Positions 8,774 to 17,763 of a stretch of 64,000 nt of DNA are shown piece by piece. The stretch covers positions 1 through 64,000 of the forward strand of contig NZ_BMNB01000010.1 of assembly GCF_014646235.1 (NCBI RefSeq), given 5' to 3'. The notes below the pieces were generated by a model, which worked only from the letters and a program-made list of their open reading frames with translations, was not told where the DNA came from and made no database searches. Numbering within the stretch: position 1 is the stretch's first letter; each line of letters starts with the position of its first letter. The position numbers were made by a program, and so were the translations under genes. This DNA comes from Micromonospora sonchi (GTDB lineage: Bacteria; Actinomycetota; Actinomycetes; Mycobacteriales; Micromonosporaceae).

Positions 8774-8900
8774 TGAAGTAACCACGATCGATCCCTGCCC
8801 GTCAATACGGCGACGTGGATCCGCGCCGTATGTCCAAATTGGTGCCCGTTGGCGGCCGGAAGGGGTAGCGGTGTCGCAACACAGCTGTGACCAACCGCCG

Positions 8901-8929
8901 TTGACAGTGGAGCAACCGTTTGCATTAAT
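8901..8929 (+). promoter_or_regulatory. promoter of the LacI regulator with embedded TTTGCA
   Basis: TTGACA (8901-8906) and ATTAAT (8924-8929) are 17 bases apart, a good sigma-70-type promoter reading towards the LacI gene. A TTTGCA motif at 8919-8924 reaches the -10 box, so binding there would give autorepression. Confidence 0.5.
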
Positions 8930-8972
8930 TGGCGGCACCGTGACCGCCGACACATCGACGAAGGGGGCCTGG

Positions 8973-10103
8973 ATGCCAGTCACCATCCGGGACGTGGCAC
9001 GGGCCTCCGGCGTGCACATCTCCACCGTCTCCCGCACCTTCTCCGCGCCGCACCTGGTGAACCCGGAGACCCGGGTGCGGGTGCTGGCATGCGCCGAGGA
9101 TCTGGGCTACCGGCCCAACCGGGCCGCCCGGGCGCTGATCACCGGGCGTACGCACAACATCGGGCTGATCATCGCGGACATCGCGAACCCGTTCTTCCCG
9201 CCACTGATCAAGGCGGCGGAGAGCCAGGCCCGCCACCGCGACTACCACGTCTTCGTGGCCGACACCAACGAGGACGCCGCCGCCGAGGAGGAACTGGTCC
9301 ACGCGCTGGCCAAGCAGGTCGACGGGGTGCTGCTGTGCAGCCCCCGGATGAGCAACAGCCTGATCGAGCAGCTCAGCCGGGAAGTCCCGCTGGTGGTGGT
9401 CAACCGCCAGTTGGCCGGCCTACCGTGCGTCCTGATGGACGTCGGGCAGGGCGCCCGGTCGGCCATCGAGCACCTGGCCGGGCTGGGGCACCGGGAGATC
9501 GCCCTGCTCGCCGGGCCACGCGGCTCCTGGACCAGCCGGGAGCTGCGGCGGGCCGCCGGCGCGGCGGCGCGGGCCGCCGGGGCCGAGCTGACCGTGCTCG
9601 GCCCGAACCCACCCACCGAGGCCGGCGGCCTGGCCCAGGCGGAGCAGGTCCGTCGCGCTGGCGTCACCGCCGTGCTCGCCTACAACGACCTGATGGCGAT
9701 CGGCCTGCTCGAAGGGCTCGACGCGCTCGGGGTCCGGGTGCCGCAGGAGGTCAGTGTCGTCGGGGTCGACGACATCACCCTGAGCCGGCTCACCCGACCC
9801 AAACTGACGACGGTGGCCACGCCGACCGCGGCCGCCGGCCGGACGGCCGTCGACATGCTGCTGCAACACGACACCGAGTTCCCGCGCACCGGGCGGGGAG
9901 GCGGTGCCGCCGTGGCGGTCGGCGCCCGTCGTACCACCGCACAGGTAATGCTCCAGACCGAGTTGGTCATCCGCGACTCCACCGCGCCGGGCCCCTACGC
10001 CGGCCGGGACGGTCCCGGTGCCACTGCCGCAGGCCCGGGCCCGCATCGCCGTGCGGACCCGGGCACCCCGAGCGTGGTCGCCGGTGACGTCGTCGCCTCC
10101 TAA
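8973..10103 (+). CDS. LacI family transcriptional regulator of the uronate/ABC block
   Basis: 376-residue repressor. The N-terminal helix-turn-helix reads IRDVARASGVHISTVSRTF, followed by the hinge and a periplasmic-binding-protein-like sensor domain (IGLIIADIANPFF, VLAYNDLMAIGLL, VVGVDDI). ATG 8973 is chosen: it has AGGGGG ten bases upstream and begins at the HTH; the longer in-frame start would overlap the promoter. The C-terminus carries an extra Gly/Pro/Ala-rich tail of about 40 residues that is unlikely to fold. Ligand unknown, presumably a pectin-derived sugar acid or sugar. Confidence 0.88.
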   Translation: MPVTIRDVARASGVHISTVSRTFSAPHLVNPETRVRVLACAEDLGYRPNRAARALITGRTHNIGLIIADIANPFFPPLIKAAESQARHRDYHVFVADTNEDAAAEEELVHALAKQVDGVLLCSPRMSNSLIEQLSREVPLVVVNRQLAGLPCVLMDVGQGARSAIEHLAGLGHREIALLAGPRGSWTSRELRRAAGAAARAAGAELTVLGPNPPTEAGGLAQAEQVRRAGVTAVLAYNDLMAIGLLEGLDALGVRVPQEVSVVGVDDITLSRLTRPKLTTVATPTAAAGRTAVDMLLQHDTEFPRTGRGGGAAVAVGARRTTAQVMLQTELVIRDSTAPGPYAGRDGPGATAAGPGPHRRADPGTPSVVAGDVVAS

Positions 10104-10121
10104 CGCCAAGGAGTGAGCGCA

Positions 10122-11456
10122 ATGCACCCCGCAACCCCCACCAGCGTCCCCGACGGGCGCACCTACCGTACCCCCCTGTTGCGCCGCCGATTCCTGCGCG
10201 GCCTGCTCGCCGCCGCGGTGGCTCTGCCGCTGGTCGGCGCGGCCGCGGCCTGCGGCGACGACGCCGCGTCCGACGGAAAGGTCAAGCTCTCCATCTTCTG
10301 GTGGGGCGGCGAGGCCCGGGCCCAGCTCACCGAGCAGGCCCTCGACCTCTACACCAAGAAGAACCCGGACGTCACCTTCGAGAAGACCTGGCAGGCCAAC
10401 CAGGGCTACTTCGACAAGCTGGCCACCCTCACCGCCGGCGGCAACCCGCCGGACATCTTCCAGATCGACGACAACTTCCTCGCCGAGTACGCCGCCCGCA
10501 ACACCACGCTGGACCTCAACAAGTACCAGGACTCCGGCGACCTCGACACCAGCAAGTTCCCGCCCAGCCTGCTCCAGTACGGCGTGGTCGACGGCAAGCT
10601 CGCCGGCGTGGCCGCCGGGGAGAACACCCAGGGCCTGGTCTACAACAAGACCCTGCTGACCAAGAACGGGCTGCCCGAGCCGACCACCGGGATGAGCTGG
10701 GAGGAGCACGTCGCCTGGGCCGAACAGGTCAGCAAGAAGACCGGCGTCCCCGGCACCCAGGACCCCAGCGCCGACTACAAGGCGTTCTGGGTCTGGCTGC
10801 GCCAGCAGGGCAAGGACCTCTACGCCGGCAGCGACCTGGGCTTCACCGCCGAGGACGTGACGAGGTGGTTCGAGCTGTGGAAGGGTGCCCGCGACCGGGG
10901 CGCCACCCCGCCGCCGGACGTCATCCACGAGGGCAACGCCACCGACATCACCAAGCAGCTCGTGGTGACCGGCAAGGCCGCGACCTCCTGGGTCTGGGTG
11001 AACCAGATGCCGGAGCTGAAGAAGAACACCGCCGACGAACTGGGCGTCATCGCCTACCCCGGTGACCCGAGCGCCCAGTGGGCCCGCGCCTCGATGTACT
11101 GGTCGGTGTTCCGGGGCAGCAAGCACGCCGACATCGCGGCCGACGTGATCAACTTCCTGGTCAACGACCCGGAGGCGGTCAAGCTGCTCGGCACCGACCG
11201 GGGCCTGTCGTCCAACCTGGACCTGCGCCGGGTGGTCAGCGACGACGCCACCGACCCGGCGATGAAGCAGTCCATCGCGGTCGAGAGCGAGCTGGCCGAG
11301 AAGTTCGGCGAGTCGCCGCAGGTGCCCATCAAGGGCCACAGCAAGGTCAAGGCCGAGCTGGTCAAGGCTGGCGAGAACGCCCAGTACGGCCGGGCCACGC
11401 CCGCCGAGGCCGCCGCCCAGTTCGTCGAGGCCTCCAAGGCGGCGATCGCCTCCTGA
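10122..11456 (+). CDS. ABC transporter sugar-binding lipoprotein
   Basis: 444-residue extracytoplasmic solute-binding protein (family 1). RRRFLRG begins a Tat-like signal that ends in a lipobox with Cys44, so it is probably a membrane-anchored lipoprotein. The mature part shows the family pattern (IFWWGGEAR, NPPDIFQIDDNF). ATG 10122 has AAGGAG eight bases upstream; a GTG at 10113 in the same frame overlaps that ribosome site. It delivers substrate to the two permeases that follow. No ATPase gene is nearby; such systems normally use a shared MsiK-type ATPase encoded elsewhere. Confidence 0.88.
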   Translation: MHPATPTSVPDGRTYRTPLLRRRFLRGLLAAAVALPLVGAAAACGDDAASDGKVKLSIFWWGGEARAQLTEQALDLYTKKNPDVTFEKTWQANQGYFDKLATLTAGGNPPDIFQIDDNFLAEYAARNTTLDLNKYQDSGDLDTSKFPPSLLQYGVVDGKLAGVAAGENTQGLVYNKTLLTKNGLPEPTTGMSWEEHVAWAEQVSKKTGVPGTQDPSADYKAFWVWLRQQGKDLYAGSDLGFTAEDVTRWFELWKGARDRGATPPPDVIHEGNATDITKQLVVTGKAATSWVWVNQMPELKKNTADELGVIAYPGDPSAQWARASMYWSVFRGSKHADIAADVINFLVNDPEAVKLLGTDRGLSSNLDLRRVVSDDATDPAMKQSIAVESELAEKFGESPQVPIKGHSKVKAELVKAGENAQYGRATPAEAAAQFVEASKAAIAS

Positions 11457-11487
11457 CCCGCCGCGGTACCTCGGAGAGGAGCAGTTC

Positions 11488-12471
11488 GTGGCCCTGACCA
11501 CGGCACCCGACCCGACCCGCCGCGGCACCGGATCCGTCCGACCCCCCGCCACCCGGCGTGGGACCGGACGGATCCGGCACGGGGAAGGTCTGGCCGGCTA
11601 CGTCTTCCTGTCGCCCTGGCTCATCGGCCTGATGGGCATCACGGCGATCCCCATGCTGTTGTCGCTCTACCTCAGCTTCACCAACTACGACATTCTCACC
11701 CCGTGGTCCGAGGTGGAGTGGGTCGGGCTGGCCAACTACGAGCGGATGTTCACCAGTGATCCGTCGTGGTGGCACTCGGTACGCGTGACGCTCAGCTTCG
11801 CCCTGATCGCCGTACCGTTGAAGCTGGCCGCGGCACTCGGGGTGGCCCTGCTGCTCAACCGGGCCTGGCGCGGCGTCGGGCTGTTCCGTGGCCTGTTCTA
11901 CCTGCCGTCGTTGCTCGGCGGCAGCGTGGCGCTGGCCATCGTCTGGGTGAGCATGTTCAACCGCGAGGGGGCGTTCAACTCCTTCCTCGCCCTGTTCGGC
12001 ATCGAGGGCAAGCCCTGGGTCAACGACCCGGACTGGGCCCTGGAGACGCTGATGGTGCTGGCCATCTGGCAGTTCGGCGCGCCGATGGTGATCTTCCTGG
12101 CCGGGCTCAAGCAGGTGCCGACCGAGCTGTACGAGGCCGCCGCGGTGGACGGGGCCAGCACGTTCCGGCAGTTCGTCAACGTGACCCTGCCGATGCTCTC
12201 CCCGGTGATCTTCTTCAACCTGGTGCTGGAGACCATCAACGGCTTCCAGGGCTTCACCGCCGCGTTCGTACTCAGCAACGGCACCGGCGGGCCGGTCGAC
12301 TCGACCCTGATGTACACGCTCAACCTCTACATCACCGGCTTCACCGATCTGGAGATGGGTTATGCCTCCGCGATGGCCTGGGTCTTCCTCATCGCCATCG
12401 CGATCATCACGGTGATCTTCTTCAGCACCGGTCGGTTCTGGGTGCACTACTCCGACGGGGAGGACCGCTGA
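11488..12471 (+). CDS. sugar ABC transporter permease, MalF type
   Basis: 327-residue membrane permease with about six transmembrane helices. The cytoplasmic ATPase-contacting EAA loop is visible as YEAAAVDGASTFRQF. The N-terminal 35 residues are basic and low in hydrophobicity. The GTG start is preceded by GGAGAGGAG. It is one half of the channel served by the binding lipoprotein; its stop shares one base with the next start. Confidence 0.88.
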   Translation: MALTTAPDPTRRGTGSVRPPATRRGTGRIRHGEGLAGYVFLSPWLIGLMGITAIPMLLSLYLSFTNYDILTPWSEVEWVGLANYERMFTSDPSWWHSVRVTLSFALIAVPLKLAAALGVALLLNRAWRGVGLFRGLFYLPSLLGGSVALAIVWVSMFNREGAFNSFLALFGIEGKPWVNDPDWALETLMVLAIWQFGAPMVIFLAGLKQVPTELYEAAAVDGASTFRQFVNVTLPMLSPVIFFNLVLETINGFQGFTAAFVLSNGTGGPVDSTLMYTLNLYITGFTDLEMGYASAMAWVFLIAIAIITVIFFSTGRFWVHYSDGEDR

Positions 12472-13346
12472 TGGTGGCGAGCATCGTTGCCCCGCCCGTG
12501 GCGCGGCGCCCGCGCACCCGCTCCTGGCTGCGGCTGGTCGTCCTGCTGGTCATCGTCGCGGTCGTGCTCTACCCGCTGATCTGGATGATCGGCACCTCGG
12601 TCAAGTCGCAGCAGGAGATCGTCAACAACATCGGGCTGCTGCCGGAGCACTTCACCCCGGGAAACTACACCGACGGCTGGAGCAACTTCGACGTCAGCTT
12701 CGGTCGGTTCTTCCTCAACAGTGCGATGGTCAGCCTGCTCACCGTGGTCGGCAACGCGGTGAGCTGCCTGCTGGCCGCGTACGCCTTCGCCCGGTTGAGG
12801 TTCCGGCTGCGCAAGGTGTGGTTCGCCGTCATGATCGGCACCCTGCTGCTGCCGAGTCACGTGCTGATCGTGCCGCAGTACATCCTCTTCCGCAGCTTCG
12901 GCCTGGTCGGCGGCGACTGGCCGTACCTGCCGCTGCTGATCCCGCAGTTCCTCGCCACCGAGGCGTTCTTCGTCTTCCTCATGGTGCAGTTCATGCGGGG
13001 CATCCCGCGCGAACTGGACGAGGCGGCGCGGATCGACGGCGCCGGTGCGTTCGGCATCTTCCGGCACGTCATCCTGCCGCTGAGCCGGCCCGCGCTGGTA
13101 ACCACGGCGATCTTCTCGTTCATCTGGACCTGGAACGAGTTCTTCCGGCAACTGGTCTACCTGTCCAACCTGAGCGACTACACCGTGCCGGTGGCGCTGA
13201 CCCTGTTCATCGACTCGACCAGCCAGAGCGCGGTCGGCCCGATGTTCGCCATGGCGGTGCTGTCCCTGCTGCCGGTCTTCGTGTTCTTCGTCGCGTTCCA
13301 GCGGATGCTCGTCGAGGGGATCAACACCAGTGGAATCAAGGGCTGA
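12471..13346 (+). CDS. sugar ABC transporter permease, MalG type
   Basis: 291-residue permease with about six transmembrane helices and an EAA motif (LDEAARIDGAGAFGIF). The start overlaps the preceding stop by one base (TGATG). The C-terminus (EGINTSGIKG) has the GxxxGAVKG-like ending of MalG-type permeases. It forms the channel with the upstream permease. Confidence 0.88.
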   Translation: MVASIVAPPVARRPRTRSWLRLVVLLVIVAVVLYPLIWMIGTSVKSQQEIVNNIGLLPEHFTPGNYTDGWSNFDVSFGRFFLNSAMVSLLTVVGNAVSCLLAAYAFARLRFRLRKVWFAVMIGTLLLPSHVLIVPQYILFRSFGLVGGDWPYLPLLIPQFLATEAFFVFLMVQFMRGIPRELDEAARIDGAGAFGIFRHVILPLSRPALVTTAIFSFIWTWNEFFRQLVYLSNLSDYTVPVALTLFIDSTSQSAVGPMFAMAVLSLLPVFVFFVAFQRMLVEGINTSGIKG

Positions 13347-13941
13347 GCAGCGCCGCGACTGGCGCGACACGGTCAGCGACGCCGCCGATCTGGCGCTGCT
13401 GGGCATCCTGACCGTGCTGGCCGCGGCACCGGTGCTGACCGCCGGCGCCGCGGTCGGCACCGCCAGCGCGGCCGTGCACGACCGGCTCACCACCGGCACC
13501 TGGCCCATCGCCCGGCGCACCCTGTCCCGGTTCGGCCGGGGCCTGCTGCCGGGCCTGCCGGTGGCCCTGCTCGGGCTCACCGCCGTCGGCCTGCTCGTCG
13601 CCGACCTGGTCGCGTTGGCCAGTGGTCGGGTGCCGGGCGGCGCGGTGGCGCTGAGCCTGACCACAGCGGTCGCGGCGGCCCTGCTCGGGTACGCCGCCGC
13701 GATCGTGGTCGAGGTGGGCCGCACCGGCGGCACCGGGTGGCGGTCGGCGGCCATCCGCGCCGCCCGCGCCTGCCTCGACCACCCCGCGACCTGGGCCGGG
13801 CTGGCCGGCACCGGTGTGGTCGCAGCGCTGCTCGGGGTGCTGGTCAGCCCGGTCGCGGTGCCGATCCTCGCCGGGTACGCGCTGGCCGCCGTGCACGCCG
13901 TCGCCCGTCGTCGGCCGGTCACCCGCACGGAGCTGTCGTGA
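13330..13941 (+). CDS. small polytopic membrane protein, DUF624/YesL-like
   Basis: 203-residue protein with four or five hydrophobic segments (about 20-45, 75-95, 105-130, 155-190). Its gene overlaps the MalG-type permease gene by 17 bases and the next gene by four, so it is translationally coupled within the transport operon. Size, topology and position after MalG-type permeases resemble the YesL/DUF624 membrane proteins of oligosaccharide importers, but no diagnostic motif is certain. The start may be the GTG at 13330. Confidence 0.6.
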   Translation: MESRAEQRRDWRDTVSDAADLALLGILTVLAAAPVLTAGAAVGTASAAVHDRLTTGTWPIARRTLSRFGRGLLPGLPVALLGLTAVGLLVADLVALASGRVPGGAVALSLTTAVAAALLGYAAAIVVEVGRTGGTGWRSAAIRAARACLDHPATWAGLAGTGVVAALLGVLVSPVAVPILAGYALAAVHAVARRRPVTRTELS

Positions 13942-14834
13942 CCACCGACGCCGACGCCGCCGGCCGGGACCTGCCGCTCGACGGTACGCCAGCTGCCGGC
14001 GACGACCCGTATCTGTTCGTCGACGGGACGCCGGTCGCCCGGTACGTGCTCGCCCCCGACCTCGACGCCCGGCACGGCCCCCGGCCCTTCCTGCACCCGG
14101 TGCGTACGCTGGCCGGCGCCCCGGTCAGCGACGCGCTGCCCGCCGACCACGTCTGGCACCTCGGCGCCTCCCTGGCGGTGCAGGACGTGAACGGCACCAA
14201 CCTCTGGGGCGGGCGCACCTACGTGCGCGACCTCGGCTACACCTGGCGGGCCGACCACGGCCGGATCGTGCACACCGGATGGGAGCACCGGTCGGCCGAC
14301 CGGCTCGACCACCGGCTGCACTGGTGCGACCCGGCCGGCGACGTCCTGCTCACCGAGCGCCGCACCCTCACCGCCTCGCGGGTGCCCGGTCCCGGCGGCG
14401 CCTGGCGGTTGGAGGTGAGCAGCATCCTCACCGCCCCCGCCCACCGGGACGTCGTGCTGGGCAGCCCGGCCACCAACGGCCGCCCCGGCGGGGCCGGCTA
14501 CGGCGGATTCTTCTGGCGGGCGGTGGCCGCCGAGCCGCCCGAGGTGTTCACCGCTTCGCTCGATGGCGAGGAGGCGGTCAACGGGTGTGCCGAGCCGTGG
14601 GTGGCGATGACCGGGCGGGCGCCGGAGGGTGGGGCGTACACCCTGGTCTTCAGCGGTCTCGGGCCGGGCGACCGGTGGTTCGTCCGGACCACGATGTATC
14701 CCGGGGTCTGTGTGGCCTTCGCCTTCGAGCAGACCACGACCATCCCCGCCGACACCAGCCGGCACAGCCACTACCGCGTCGTCGTCGCCGACGGCAGACT
14801 CGATCGCCGCACCGCCGCCATTCTGACTCAGTGA
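13938..14834 (+). CDS. DUF6807 (PmoA-like) family protein
   Basis: 298-residue cytoplasmic protein of the DUF6807 family, once annotated as methane oxygenase PmoA although unrelated to particulate methane monooxygenase. Characteristic segments are FLHPVRTLAG, DHVWHLGASLAV and DVNGTNLWGG near the N-terminus, and a second half with HSHYRVVVADG. These proteins commonly sit in plant-polysaccharide operons beside Gfo/Idh oxidoreductases and LacI regulators, as here. Biochemical role unknown. The GTG start overlaps the previous stop (GTGA). Confidence 0.78.
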   Translation: MTTDADAAGRDLPLDGTPAAGDDPYLFVDGTPVARYVLAPDLDARHGPRPFLHPVRTLAGAPVSDALPADHVWHLGASLAVQDVNGTNLWGGRTYVRDLGYTWRADHGRIVHTGWEHRSADRLDHRLHWCDPAGDVLLTERRTLTASRVPGPGGAWRLEVSSILTAPAHRDVVLGSPATNGRPGGAGYGGFFWRAVAAEPPEVFTASLDGEEAVNGCAEPWVAMTGRAPEGGAYTLVFSGLGPGDRWFVRTTMYPGVCVAFAFEQTTTIPADTSRHSHYRVVVADGRLDRRTAAILTQ

Positions 14835-14843
14835 CCGGGGCAG

Positions 14844-14902
14844 CCGTTTCGGCGGAATGGCGGTATCTGGGTGGGCGGGTGACCGCCATTCCGCCGAAAC
14901 GG
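14844..14902. terminator. bidirectional hairpin between convergent genes
   Basis: Perfect 21-base arms (14844-14864 and 14882-14902; left arm begins CCGTTTCGGCGGAATGG) enclose a 17-base loop. It lies between the ends of the DUF6807 gene and the TPR-CHAT gene. There is no U-tract on either side, as is common for actinobacterial terminators. Confidence 0.75.
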
Positions 14903-14951
14903 AGTCGGTCGTGTGTCCGTCCCCGCCTGACTAAACCCGTAGTCGGACCCG

Positions 14952-17612
14952 TCAGCCGGCGCCCAGGCAGACGAACGCCGCTGCGGTGGCCCGGGCGGTG
15001 CCGTCGCCGGAGGCGACGAACGCCCGCTGGGCGTCGGCGAGGGCCGGTGCCGGCTGGGCGCCGGCCCGCATCCGTCGATGCAGGTCCAGCATGAGCGCGG
15101 TGGTCGGTTCGGCCGGCACCGGCAACACCGTGGCGATCAGGCACCGGGTGCCCAGGGCCAGCAGCACCGCCGCGAAACCCATGATCTCGTCGCCGGGACG
15201 GAGGCCGGTCAGCCCCGACTCGCAGGCGGAGAGCACCACGCAGCCGGGCGGACGGGCGACGCGTTCCCACTCGTACGCGAACAGCGGCCCGCCGGCGAGC
15301 TCCAGGGTGGAGAACTGGGGATTGTCCGCGCGGAACGTGCCGTGGGCCGCGATGTGCACCATCCCGGCGCCGTCCAGGGCCGTGGTCAGCGCGTCGGCGG
15401 TGGCGTCCGCTCCGGTGAGCAGCCGGGATCCCGGCAGCACCCGGGCCAGCCGGCGGACCTCGGCCTGCCCGGCCGGCAGGCGCGGGCCGCTGGCCAGGAC
15501 TGGCGGTCCGACCGCCGCCTCTCGCTGATCCGCCGCGAGCCAGACCGTGGCCGACGGGGCGACCGTGACGGCGCGACCGGCGCAGGTCGGCAACCCGGCC
15601 CAGCCGACGCCGTGCAGCACCCCGACCGGAACGATCACCAGGGCGCGGTCGGCCAGGCGTCGCCGCAACGGATCGAAGAGCTGACTGTCGAGCGCGGTGG
15701 CGGCGTGTGCGGCACCGGCCCGCGCGGCGGCCGAGTCGCCGGTGGTGATCAGCCGGCGCAGCCCGAAGCGGTGCCAGCGGGCCAGCCTCGCCGCCTCGGT
15801 GAGCGGGCCCAGGTCGTGCAGGCTGGCCCGGCCGTCGCGGACCAGCACCGCCCGGAGCCGATCGCCGTGCGCCACGAGTTCGACCAGCACACGCGGGCCG
15901 AGCCGCTCGGCCAGGGCATCCACGGTGGGCGGGGCCAGCACTCCGCTTCCTCCGGGCACCCGCCGGGCCAGGTCGCGGATGCGGTGCTCGAGTCGGGCCT
16001 GCCGGCCGCGCAGGGCACGCACCGGCCGGTCGGCCAGCACCGCGTCCCCCAGCAGACCGCTGACCATCCTCAGCTCGGCGAGGGCGGCGACCAGGTCGGG
16101 GTCGTCGGGCGGGAGTGCCGAGCGCATCCGTAGCGTGTTGGCGCGCCACCGCTCCGCCCAGGCGAGGACCCGGGCCGGTGCGCCGGCCCGGACGGCGATG
16201 TCCAGACCCTCGGCGGCCAGCTCCTGCCCGTACGCCCCGCTGTGGGCCCGCAGTTCGGTGGCGCCGAGTGACGTGCGGTGCCGGTCGAGCACGGCCAGGC
16301 CGCGACGGAGGGCGCGGGCCGCACCGGATTCGTCACCGTCCAACTGGCGCCACAGCGCCAGGGCGTACCAGCCCTGTGCCCGTCGTGGGGCGGTGCCCCG
16401 ACCGCGCGTCCGGGCGGCCGTGGCGAACAGGTCCCTGGCGCGATCGGTGCGGCCCGCGGCTGCGGCCAGCAGGCCGGCGTCGATGCGGGTGATCAGCGCC
16501 GGATCTCGCCATCCGGTGGCGTCGAGCTGGTCGGCGGTCCGCACCATCGCCCTGAACAGGGCCGGCGTGCGGGTACCCCGGCGGAACTCGGCGCGTAGCT
16601 CGACGTGCCGGGCGAATGCGGCCCAGGTCCGGCGACCCTGGCGCCGGAACCGGGTCCGGGCCGCCGCCGCGGCTGCGGTCGCGGTGTCCAGGTCACCGGC
16701 GAGCAACGCGGCCCGGGCCTGGGCCAGCAGTGCCTCGGCGAGGTCGGAGGCCATCCCGCGGCGGCGCAGTTCCCGGATCGCCACGGCGGCCACCTGCACC
16801 GCCTCGTCGACCAGCGGCACCGACAGCAGCAACTCGACGCGGTCCAGCAGCAACGCCGGCCGGGGCACGGCGAGTCGCCGGTACTCCTCGCCGACGGCGG
16901 CGAAACACCGCAACGCCGCCGCGATGTCACCGCGCTGGCCGGCCGCGATACCGCCGTTCCAGCGGGCGTCGGCGGCCGCGAGGTCGAGCCCGAGTTCGCG
17001 GAAGACGGCCGCGGCCCGGGAGAGGTCGTCGGCGCCACCGGCGGTGCCCCGGTGGGCGTTGAGCAGGCCCCGGTTGTTGCGGGCCCGTGCCTCCAGCAGC
17101 AGGTCACCGTCGCGTTGGGCGATGTCGATGGCGTGGCCGTAGTCGCGCACCGCCTCGTCGTAGCGGCCGCGGTAGTGCAGCACCACCCCCCGCTGCATCC
17201 GGGCCCGCCCGGCGTCCGTGCCGGTCAGCTCGGGCAGCGCGGCGGTCACCGCCCGCAGCGCCGCCGCGGTACGGCCGGCGTTGGCCAGTACGTAACCGAG
17301 GCTCATCCGCGCCAGCGCGGCGGCCCGGGCGGTGCCGGCGGTCCGTACCGCCCGTCGCAGGTGGCGCAGCGCGCCGGGCAGATCGTTGAGCTCCCGCAGG
17401 GCCAGGCCGATGGCCCGGTGGGCGGTGGAGCGTTCGTCGTCGGCGGGTCCGGCGGCGAGCACCCGCTGGGCGGCCGTGATCGCGTCGCGCGGACAACGCT
17501 GGACGGTGTCGAGCGCCGCCTGGGCGTTCCCGGCACCGGCATCGGTGCTGTCCGGCATGGACAAAGAGTTCACCATCCATGGCGGCGCGTCAACATCGAC
17601 ACCGGACTCCAC
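14952..17612 (-). CDS. TPR-CHAT caspase-like protease
   Basis: 886-residue cytoplasmic protein. Residues about 30-560 are alpha-helical and tetratricopeptide-like (repeated ALA/AAL helices, LHYRGRYDEAVRDYGHAI, LADAQ-type units). The C-terminal third is a CHAT (caspase-like) domain with an intact dyad: His757 in HIAAHGTFR and Cys797 in VVLSACESG. CHAT domains are clan CD cysteine proteases that TPR partners usually gate. The gene is divergent from an exported subtilisin, a sigma factor and a coupled small protein, suggesting a regulated proteolytic pathway. The GTG at 17612 gives the longest frame; ATGs at residues 13 and 19 are alternatives and none has a clear ribosome site. Substrate unknown. 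Confidence 0.88.
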   Translation of the reverse strand: MESGVDVDAPPWMVNSLSMPDSTDAGAGNAQAALDTVQRCPRDAITAAQRVLAAGPADDERSTAHRAIGLALRELNDLPGALRHLRRAVRTAGTARAAALARMSLGYVLANAGRTAAALRAVTAALPELTGTDAGRARMQRGVVLHYRGRYDEAVRDYGHAIDIAQRDGDLLLEARARNNRGLLNAHRGTAGGADDLSRAAAVFRELGLDLAAADARWNGGIAAGQRGDIAAALRCFAAVGEEYRRLAVPRPALLLDRVELLLSVPLVDEAVQVAAVAIRELRRRGMASDLAEALLAQARAALLAGDLDTATAAAAAARTRFRRQGRRTWAAFARHVELRAEFRRGTRTPALFRAMVRTADQLDATGWRDPALITRIDAGLLAAAAGRTDRARDLFATAARTRGRGTAPRRAQGWYALALWRQLDGDESGAARALRRGLAVLDRHRTSLGATELRAHSGAYGQELAAEGLDIAVRAGAPARVLAWAERWRANTLRMRSALPPDDPDLVAALAELRMVSGLLGDAVLADRPVRALRGRQARLEHRIRDLARRVPGGSGVLAPPTVDALAERLGPRVLVELVAHGDRLRAVLVRDGRASLHDLGPLTEAARLARWHRFGLRRLITTGDSAAARAGAAHAATALDSQLFDPLRRRLADRALVIVPVGVLHGVGWAGLPTCAGRAVTVAPSATVWLAADQREAAVGPPVLASGPRLPAGQAEVRRLARVLPGSRLLTGADATADALTTALDGAGMVHIAAHGTFRADNPQFSTLELAGGPLFAYEWERVARPPGCVVLSACESGLTGLRPGDEIMGFAAVLLALGTRCLIATVLPVPAEPTTALMLDLHRRMRAGAQPAPALADAQRAFVASGDGTARATAAAFVCLGAG

Positions 17613-17636
17613 GTGACGGATCCGTCACTCAGCCGA

Positions 17637-17670
17637 TTGACATTCACCGATCATTTGAAAGAATCGGTGA
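17637..17670. promoter_or_regulatory. divergent promoter region with 8-bp inverted repeat
   Basis: TTGACA (17637-17642) is followed by TCACCGAT (17644-17651) and its inverse ATCGGTGA (17663-17670), 11 bases apart. The dyad is placed between the TPR-CHAT gene and the subtilisin-sigma operon, where a regulator, perhaps the encoded sigma factor or a repressor, could control both. No convincing -10 box could be assigned. Confidence 0.4.
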
Positions 17671-17763
17671 GGTCCGGGAAATTCGCCGCACGCGCCGCTG
17701 GTAGCGGCACGCGCCGGCCACCAGCGGCGCGTGCCGCTGCCCGGACGATCCTTGGAGGACCCC

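Noticed and set aside
11362..12447. Antisense open frame over the permease gene with glutamate/arginine-rich sequence
   Set aside because: Opposite-strand shadow of a membrane protein gene; no start context or motif.
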